NCBI GenBank assembly: GCA_949592205.1
Contig: CATIUR010000005.1
Span: 32,610,179-32,674,178 of the forward strand
DNA from: Helichrysum umbraculigerum
Lineage: Eukaryota; Streptophyta; Magnoliopsida; Asterales; Asteraceae
Length of the DNA: 64,000 nt
Direction: 5' to 3'
Below, in pieces: positions 57,101-64,000 of the stretch (within the stretch, counting starts at the first letter, position 1; the number at the start of each line of letters is the position of its first letter). The notes under the pieces are model-generated. The model was given only the letters and a program-made list of their open reading frames with translations, was not told the origin of the DNA and did not search any database. The position numbers were made by a program, and so were the translations under genes.

Positions 57101-58364
57101 TAACAACGGTGATCAGGCGTTGCAAGATTATGTTCTTCACAATCCATTCTCAGGCTACTCTACATTATAATTATCAATGTGATCTACTCTTATCTCATAT
57201 ATATTAAATACTTCATGATTTCAAATCAATCAACATCTATTTAATAGTTTCTAACAGCTGATACATACTCAAAATCAGCTTACTACTTTACATATTCAAC
57301 CTTACATATGCAAGTCATCTCACATACACACAATGTTCTAATTTTCAGCAACTGAATTACTCAGTATATCACTTATCTGAAACCTCAAACATATGATAAC
57401 TTATCATCATAGTTTCAACACTTAACATTAATCAATGTCCCTATTTTCCTCAAAATTCAGGACACATCTTAATCAACTATCATCACTTTGACATATGCTA
57501 TCATATCAAGCATCACTGTCACAACAAGTCTACTTAATCATGTTACTATCAAACATTTCATTTATTAATTTCACAATTGACCAGAAAGATCTATCACTTC
57601 CCAATCAATTTCACATTATTACACTCTACATTTCTCTTAAACCTATCAGTCATGGTTTATATCAAGTGTTTAACTATAGTCAACACATATCATATAGTCA
57701 CATAAACACATATTTTCTCAAATAGCAGTCATTATCAATTCAATGACACGACCTTCCTTAGCAAGGATTTAGATCACACCTTGTGATTAATCCATTAACA
57801 TAATACTATCAATTATCTCGTCTCACCAATAAAGACACTCCTTAGGTTCTAACATCAATCTTGCTAAAACCTTAATCAACTCTCTGTCTACTTAAACATA
57901 TTTCTGCATTTACAATTCAATCAGAAATAATCACAACAATGAACAACAATGAGCATCTCATTCAATACCTCTATCCTCATGTCAACCTATAGCAATCAAT
58001 AGTTGACTCAACACTGGGGAATCATATCAGTCTGACTCAATTAACTTCATAACAAGGCTTACTCAACATAACAGAGTAAACAATTCAAGTTAATTTAAAT
58101 TAACACAGGCTTATCGAAGATTACCTGACAATCTTAAGCCCACAAGCGTTGAGGAAACATGAAATATACTAATCAGATACTCATGTTCCTCCATCTCTGC
58201 AATCAAACAACACTTCACAACTTGTTAAAGGTTAGTACATATTCAACTAACTACTTTCTCACACATTCACTAATCAACTAAACCCACACCCACTGGAATG
58301 TTTGACTCAACTCATCAAAGTTTAGGATTGAACATTCTATCAAGTCCAATTCACCCAAACTATT
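54110..58364 (-). other. Non-coding internal region of I
   Basis: AT-rich, with pyrimidine-rich plus strand. Plus-strand frames at 55371, 56566, 56891 and 57495 have no domain and lie antisense to the element, so I reject them. On the minus strand the 5' part (58364 to about 57950) matches the leader of B, including GAGGAACATGAG after a TTGCAG acceptor-like site (about 58190-58205). Confidence 0.75.
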
Positions 58365-58376
58365 GCTCTGATACCA
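58365..58376 (-). other. Primer binding site of I
   Basis: Minus strand TGGTATCAGAGC, complementary to initiator methionine tRNA. Confidence 0.92.
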
Positions 58377-58638
58377 ACTTATAACACCCCTCGTTAATTA
58401 AAAACAATCATATAATATTGGCGACTCGGAAGCGTATATTTAAAACATTTCAATCAATGTACTCAAAATGTCATTAGACTTTTTCAAAGCCAAACACATG
58501 ACATTTCAACAAACTCGGTGTTATATGATTCAAAACACTTTTACAGTTATAAAAATAACATCAGAGTAACAGCCTGTCAAACATTCCATCCAGTCAAAAC
58601 ACTTCCTGCCCTGCCCAATACGTCCCATCTATTTCAGC

Positions 58639-59756
58639 CTGCAGGAAGAACTGTGGTGGGGTTAGCATAAAGCTAAGTGAATGAAACTATAAACAACAGT
58701 CTAACCTAGCATAACAATCTGTTTACATCAAATAACAATAAACAGAAAATCAATCAATCACTCGACATCAAATCAATGTCAAGCTACTCACATCAAACAT
58801 TATCAATCGTCATGAGGATCGGTGGCTCCTGAGATACCCTAATACCGGTTTGGTACTCAAGGAACACTTATCAATCATCTGTATTGGCCTATACAGAACT
58901 ACCGATAACCAGTTGTTAATCACACACGACCTAGATCTCCAAACCCACATTTCAAGTTTCAAGATCTCCTGTCGTCTACAATAACAACCAAGTCCAACTG
59001 TCAAGTCAAGTTGACCTCAGAATCTTACATACTAGCACAATCAGCCAAGTAAGCAACTAGTTAATCTATCATGGCAAGATATCTCCACAGATGCATCATA
59101 TCAAAGTAATACTATAAATTACTCGTTGTAAATCAAATCATTACAACTAAATCACACTGAGGTTACAGATCCACTCACCGACTACCTCAGGCCTCCACTC
59201 AGTAGTCTAATATCACTGAGCATTCTCCACATCTGAGAATCAACAAATCAAATATAAGTTAGTAATCATGATCATCAATACTAAACTTATATCAATTAAT
59301 AACATTAGGAACTTAACATAATCCACATCAAGATTAGTAGTTTCTAATGACACACTAATGATTTACACTATAATCATTATCATCTATTAACATATAACAT
59401 CTAACAATCACATTACTATTAACAATCAAACAAGAAATGCTGTAACAGCCAACCAAGCCGCCGGCTTGGCTTAGAAGCCGCCGGCTTCCACCGACTAACT
59501 ACAAGCCGCCGGCTTGAATAAGAAGCCGCCGGCTTCCTCCTTCGTCCCAGCCATCTGCGATCTGCTCAAACCCAGACTCGCGGATTTTATATCAAAATCA
59601 CCCAAAACACGATTTCAAACAGTTATAAATCACTAGAAACATCATATAATCCGCATATAACACTTATAACATGTTTCTAACATCCAACTCTCTCAAATCA
59701 TCAATTTACCCAAATTTAAATCAAAATCAAATTCTTAAATACTCAAGAATACTTAC
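58639..59756 (-). other. Putative LTR intron, element I
   Basis: Minus-strand donor AATCA|GTAAGT at 59756 and acceptor TTCTTCCTGCAG ending at 58639 (1118 bp). It contains the palindrome cluster. Confidence 0.4.
59454..59536. repeat. Palindrome cluster of I, 5' LTR
   Basis: Same four units as at 53351-53433, unchanged. Confidence 0.93.
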
Positions 59757-59975
59757 TGATTGAAGAATCTAACGATGGTAATCTGATGATTAGGAAGTTT
59801 CACGAGAATCACAACTTCCTGATTTGATTTCCAGTTTGATTTGAAGGTTTTCAGAGAGTTTCTGTGAGTTTTGAAGTTTCTAAATAAACTTTCCTAAAGA
59901 GGAAAGTGATATATATAACCGACCTCACAAACCGCCTTCAATATACGGGTATAATTTAATACCCCTTCTCAATCT

Positions 59976-60030
59976 ATTGTCTGGAACCCGAAAACCATTT
60001 ACGAGTCCAAACATTTTATTGCACCGTCAA
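59976..60030 (-). promoter_or_regulatory. Conserved LTR promoter block, element I
   Basis: Minus strand GTTGACGGTGCAATAAAA through GTTCCAGACAAT, about 170-220 bp from the LTR start. Confidence 0.45.
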
Positions 60031-60202
60031 CTATATTAATTTACAACAATTAATATTTCACTTATCACATTGGAATATTTGACTCATTTTCCAATTATTT
60101 CAACTATTTCAAACAATATTATTTCCAAACACATTTAAATATTAATTCAAATCAAGAAATAATATATAAACAACTATGTCCATTTCGAGGATGTTACAGA
60201 AC

Positions 60203-61237
60203 AGTTGTATTTGGAGTTACAATCTAGAGTAGCTCAGCAAGCGTATCAGTCTCCTCCTCCACCTCAGCAGAATAGGTTGTGTTCATTTAAAACTTTTAAG
60301 GCATGTGGACCCAAAGATTTTGAAGGAGGTAATGATCCAATGGTGACATTGAACTGGTTAAGGGACACTGAGAGGAAATTTGAGGTGTGTCAGTGTGAAG
60401 ATGAGTTAAGAGTTAAGTATGCGGTTCAGTTATTGAAAGGTCAAGCGATGAATTGGTGGGATTCTGCGACTGCACAAATGACACCTGAGCAGAGATCTAG
60501 AATTACTTGGGCTGAGTTTCATAGAGAGATTAGTAAGCAATTCTGCTCTGAGTTTGATATGCTTAGACTTAGGCAGGAGTTTCTGGATTTGGAGTTTTCT
60601 GAGAAAATGACAATGGATGAGCTTATCAATCAATTCACCGATAAGTTAAGATTTGTTCAACAATGGGTTCCTGACGAGAGGACTAGGATTAACCATTTTG
60701 TTAAGACTTTACCACCACAGTACCGAACATCAGTGAGGTTGGCACGTTCTTTGACCGAGGCTTTTGAGTTAGCTAGGTCGGTGCATAGTGACAATCAAGC
60801 ATGGGAAAAGTTGGGTAAGAATAAGTCAGAATCGGAGGATTGAGTTTAGCGAGGGCTCGGTGGGTAGTGATCCAAACCCTTGGTGTACTGCTTGCAGGTC
60901 GAGACATTCGGGTCCATGTACTCCTCAAACGTTAAGGTGCATTAAGTGTGGAGCATTTGGGCATGGTAGTAGAGAGTTTACCTTTCCTCAGTCTGTGTGT
61001 TGGAACTGCAAGAAAGAGGGTCATCGGGCAGGGCAATGTCCGGAGAATGTTAGGCAAGGTTTGGGTTTAGCTGGAAGTTCGGGATCTGGTTCGGGTTCTG
61101 CATCATCGGTTGGGCAGAAGAGAAAGATGGCGTCTTCTCGAGCTTTTCATATGACAGTGGGAGATCAAATAACAGTGGGGGAATTGCTTGAAGTGAATAA
61201 CCAAGGTAGATTCTATATTGACTTTGATGTAATATAG
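60203..61237 (+). pseudogene. gag: H gag, main part, frameshifted
   Basis: Capsid domain of Retrotrans_gag type at about 60290-60770 (KACGPKDFEGGNDP, LLKGQAMNWWDS, FVKTLPPQYR). A stop at 60841-60843 ends this frame; coding continues one frame over from about 60835 (SVGSDPNPWC), so one base has been lost or gained there. Two zinc knuckles follow: CIKCGAFGHGSREF, with Phe replacing the last Cys, and CWNCKKEGHRAGQC, intact. The frame ends at TAG 61235-61237 after ASSRAFHMTVG, where relatives go on into protease. H therefore stops at gag and has no catalytic domain. Confidence 0.88.
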
Positions 61238-61317
61238 TTTATAGTATTGTATGCTTATGTGTAATTGTAGTGTTTGGTCTATTTATGTGTGGGATTGGAT
61301 TTCGGGGACGAAATCCT
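61238..61317 (+). other. H 3' untranslated region
   Basis: Short spacer ending in GGATTTCGGGGACGAAATCC, the chromovirus lead-in to the polypurine tract. Confidence 0.7.
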
Positions 61318-61333
61318 CTAAGGGGGGAAGATT
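61318..61333 (+). other. Polypurine tract of H
   Basis: CTAAGGGGGGAAGATT directly before the 3' LTR. Confidence 0.88.
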
Positions 61334-63481
61334 TGTAACACCCTGTTTCTGGGCCTGGAAATAAATTGTATTTTTATAAGTTTGGTTGGTTTATTTAATA
61401 ATAAACAAGTAAAAGAGTCTCAGTTTTAATTGTGACTAATGAAATATTGTTGTTTTAAAAAGTTGAAGTTGACGGTAAAATAAAAGTATTTTGACTTACG
61501 GGTATTTTCGGGTTCCAGACAATAGGTTAGGAACGGGTATAATTTATACTAATAATAAAAGTAGGCGGTGGAAATCTCTGGATCATTTCTCACCTACCAT
61601 TTCTATTGTTTTCTTGAAAACTCTCTCAAACCTTTACCTATCATCTATTGTGAATAAACAAAAATCAAGAACACAAATTAGAGATTAATCTTGCTAAAGG
61701 AAATCTGAGTTCATTATCATCACTAGCTTCTTCTTCCATTGAATTGTAAGTTTCTTTAGTGTTCTTGTGCATATTTATAAAGATTGGGTAAAAATGGTGG
61801 ATTTGTGATTTGTTAGAATTGAAGATTAAATAACATGTGTGTAATTTTTCTAAATGATTAGATAACGATTTTAACATGATTACATGGTGATTGTATGGTA
61901 GAAATTGCTAGTGTTCTTCAAGTTATTTGTTAGTTAGGGTTTGATGATTTTAGAGATATAAATGAAGATTGCATGATGGAATATGATGCTAAATAGGTTG
62001 TTTGATGTTGGTGTGTGTTAGTGTAAGTTTATATGTCGTTTTTATGGTGAATAATCGAAGTATAGAAGTGTAGATTTGAGTTTTGGGTGTTAAAGCCCGT
62101 AAGTTGTTTGCTGTTTCTGCTGCTGCTGGTATTATGATCAAGCCGGCGGCTTGATCACTGAAGCCGGCGGCTTCATGTGGTCAGCCGGCGGGTTAGGACC
62201 CCAAGCCGGCGGTCTGAATAGGCTTATTTAGGTGATTCAAGTTCTGATGTACAAAATGTTAATTTACCCGGCGGGCCAGGGTGCCAAGCCGGCGGCTTCC
62301 CAGCCAAGCCGGCGGCTTCCCTGCCCAAGCCGGCGGTTTCTGGGTGGTTTCCAGCAATTTCATTTCTTTTGTTTTGTATGATTAAATGTTAAAGATATAT
62401 GATGTGTGATACGTGTTATATGGTATAGTATATAAGATATATGATAGATGATATTGAAATACTTTATATGAGATCTTGATATAAGTATTGTGATTTGTGT
62501 TGAACGTTTACTGACTTGGTGTTGTTGTTGTTTCCAGATAAGCGGACGGCCACTCAGTAAGATAAGACCTCTGAGTTGGCGATCAGGCGTGAATATTTGG
62601 TGAGTGGAATTGTAGTCCTCGGTTCCACCCAGTTGTAATGGGTTCGGTTACAACGGGTAACCAGGATAGTTTATTTTAGTAGGTTGTTGTTATTGGTCGT
62701 ACCGGTACCAGTCTTGTCTGTTTTGTTTATGTTGCTGATTATATGAGTTGTTGTGTGATTGTTGTTGAATTGTTGATCAGTTGTGAACAGTTGTGAACTG
62801 TTGCTTGTTGTTGTGTGTTTTTGCATTGTGAATGCAACGTGGTTATTTTCAGAGGTCAACTGTTGTAGGTTGGGTTTGGGTACTACTGTGTAGTTGTCGA
62901 GGTTTCTTTGAGACACATAGTTGAGAACAAGCCTAGTCAGTGAAGGTAGTACTCAAGCTATCGGTTGATTACTGGGATTGGCTTGGCGCCCAGTAGTCGT
63001 GGTTTCTGGGTTGGGTGGATACCAGGAACCGCCGGTCCTCTTGACGTTATGTGCTTATGTGTTTAATTGTTGTTGTTGCTTAGTTGTAAGACTTGTTATG
63101 AGTGGGTTGAACCGTCGGTTACGGTTCCATTCACTTAGCATTAGCTAATCCCTCGTTGTTTAATGTTTTGCAGACTGTGGTTAGTTGATGTAGATGTTCG
63201 GGTTGTAGATGTTGACTGGGAGTTTGACTAAAGCTTGGCGCAACTCTGATCTTTTGTGGATGTCTTTTGGAAAATGTTTTATCTAAGGCCGTTTTGTGTT
63301 AATATGGGTTGTAACTAATATGGTTGTAAATGCTTAACTAATGTTGTCATATTTGGTAGTCGTTAAACCTGGAAGCATTGTAAGTCGGTAAATGTTTTGT
63401 TTTGGGGGACTTGCGCTTCCGATTTTCGAAATAAAATATATAAATGATATATTTTGGTTTGCGTAAGGACCGGGCCTTACA
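61334..63481 (+). repeat. 3' LTR of H (2148 bp)
   Basis: Same length as the 5' LTR. Substitutions noticed include 62148 (palindrome), 62448-62471, 62639, 62725, 62867 and 63217-63239. Confidence 0.95.
62140..62341. repeat. Palindrome cluster of H, 3' LTR
   Basis: Eight units as in the 5' LTR; the first is perfect here (CAAGCCGGCGGCTTG). Confidence 0.9.
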
Positions 63482-64000
63482 TGTTTGCAGGTTTGAATTT
63501 TGTGGGTGTGTTCCCTGGAAACCCTCACGAGACTACAACTCGTCCACTCAGGATACTGAGGGGTTTAAAGGCTTGTTGCATACGCTAAATGCAACCGTGA
63601 TGCCTACGGAAGTGTGCTGTTGTATTTTATTTCAGAACCAGTTCATTCATGAATTTTTCTTCTTAATCAGGGGAGTTTTTCTGTTTCACTTTTTTTTCTA
63701 TTCCCTATATTATTGTTTTCTTTTGCAATGGGGACATTGCATACTTTTAAGTGGGGGATGGGGGAAAAGAAGTAAGTCTATTTGTCCTTAAGATATGAAT
63801 GGTAAATATTGGCAAATTTTAAAGCTAAAGGGCATTCTACGTGTTAGTCATTTTTCAGCCCAAATTTTTCTTTTAAAATTGTTTTCTGCGTTAAAGTTTA
63901 GCGAATCTTGTAACATATTTTGGGAATGCAAAGAATGAAATGAATTTAATTTTTAAATATTAGATAGTTCATCTTGTGATGTATCGATAGGCAATCTATA
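63482..64000 (+). other. J 3' non-coding region after H
   Basis: Continuation of J: TTGCAATGGGGACATTGCAT, then AAGTGGGGGATGGGGGAAAAG (about 63749-63771), the characteristic Athila tract. The 115-codon frame 63444-63791 spans the H/J junction and is not a gene. No 3' LTR start is visible before the window ends. Confidence 0.65.

Larger units (their letters stand above)
52277..60198 (-). mobile_element. Element I: young non-coding LTR retrotransposon in gag of H
   Basis: Minus-strand element with two 1819 bp LTRs differing at about two positions (near 52793/58896 and 54075/60178), a perfect primer site, a 4.27 kb internal region and a polypurine tract. No frame has gag or pol features. Insertion flanks are AGAAC (52272-52276) and AGAAC overlapping the last LTR base (60198-60202). 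The internal region and leader are homologous to B, so the two are members of one non-coding group. Confidence 0.92.
58380..60198 (-). repeat. 5' LTR of I (1819 bp)
   Basis: Nearly identical to 52277-54095. Confidence 0.93.
49774..63481 (+). mobile_element. Element H: gag-only LTR retrotransposon, split by I
   Basis: Two LTRs of exactly 2148 bp with about 13 substitutions, a perfect initiator-Met primer site, gag, then immediately a polypurine tract: no protease, RT, RNase H or integrase. Without I its length is about 5.8 kb. Flanks are TGATT (49769-49773) and TGTTT (63482-63486), a 5 bp duplication with one mismatch, in the 3' region of J. Gag resembles chromovirus Gag. Confidence 0.92.
45001..64000 (+). 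mobile_element. Element J: Athila-like gypsy element, internally deleted, split by H
   Basis: Left LTR (about 45001-46698), tRNA-Asp-type primer site, gag-protease, then directly the integrase C-terminus, and a 3' non-coding region with GGGGACATTGCATACTTTTAAGTGGGGGATGG-like sequence characteristic of Athila 3' ends (about 63728-63765). Its own sequence is 45001-49773 plus 63482-64000. The 3' LTR is not reached in the window. It lacks reverse transcriptase, RNase H and the integrase core, so it is non-autonomous. Confidence 0.8.

Noticed and set aside
55371..57725. Several plus-strand frames of 65-112 codons
   Set aside because: They are antisense to element I in AT-rich non-coding interior, with no domain or mutual order.
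63444..63791. 115-codon plus-strand frame
   Set aside because: It spans the H LTR / J boundary and covers Athila 3' non-coding tracts.

Overview
The window looks like repeat-dense intergenic DNA from a large-genome flowering plant. The evidence is nested Ty3/gypsy long terminal repeat (LTR) retrotransposons with plant-type primer binding sites, plus plant-style CACTA, Mutator-like, hAT and Harbinger-like elements and a tRNA-derived SINE. A eudicot, perhaps Asteraceae, is a guess from general character only. I found no intact host protein-coding gene, rRNA, tRNA or CRISPR array. Nearly every long open frame is a retrotransposon gag/pol fragment.

Layout. (1) 1-16970 is a nest: element D (minus strand, LTR plus leader) was hit twice, by element A (1-3813, minus, continuing off the left edge) in its leader and by element C (4808-15409, plus, TSD CAATG) in its LTR. 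C is a full-length chromodomain (Tekay-type) gypsy element with gag, protease, reverse transcriptase, RNase H, integrase and chromodomain, disabled by one frameshift and three stop codons. (2) 16971-25128 is older DNA with a SINE, a Harbinger-like MITE carrying a small CACTA-like MITE, a Mutator-like element with very long inverted ends, and a hAT-like element that contains solo LTR G. (3) 25129-39269 is solo LTR E (TSD CACGT), split by B (26343-34767, a young non-coding LTR element, TSD AATTT) and by solo LTR F (TSD GCTAT). (4) 39275-45000 holds a 1.6 kb CACTA element (TSD TAT), a duplicated ~620 bp promoter-like segment, another MITE and a foldback with telomere-like sequence. (5) 45001-64000 is an Athila-like element J that has gag and protease but has lost reverse transcriptase, RNase H and the integrase core. 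It is interrupted by gag-only element H (49774-63481), whose gag is in turn split by non-coding element I (52277-60198).

How the parts relate. A, B and I carry LTRs, primer site and (B, I) polypurine tract but no visible coding capacity. H has only gag and J lacks its catalytic core. All would depend on enzymes from autonomous relatives, of which C is a dead example. Nesting order agrees with LTR divergence where both can be judged: I (about 2 differences per 1819 bp) sits inside H (about 13 per 2148 bp), and B (about 3 per 2083 bp) sits inside E.

Most notable signals. (a) Seven elements (A, B, C, E, F, H/I, J) each carry a cluster of short GC-rich hyphenated palindromes. Arms are 5-10 nt, usually around a 3-4 nt spacer that is often GGC or GCC. 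Arm sequence is family specific, but the architecture recurs, even in the unrelated Athila-like lineage, and element I shows paired arm changes. (b) Eight LTRs contain a consensus splice donor (GTAAGT or GTAAGA) and a downstream acceptor, as if the LTR encodes a leader intron. (c) A GTTCCAGACAAT box recurs just upstream of the presumed LTR start site in six LTRs.
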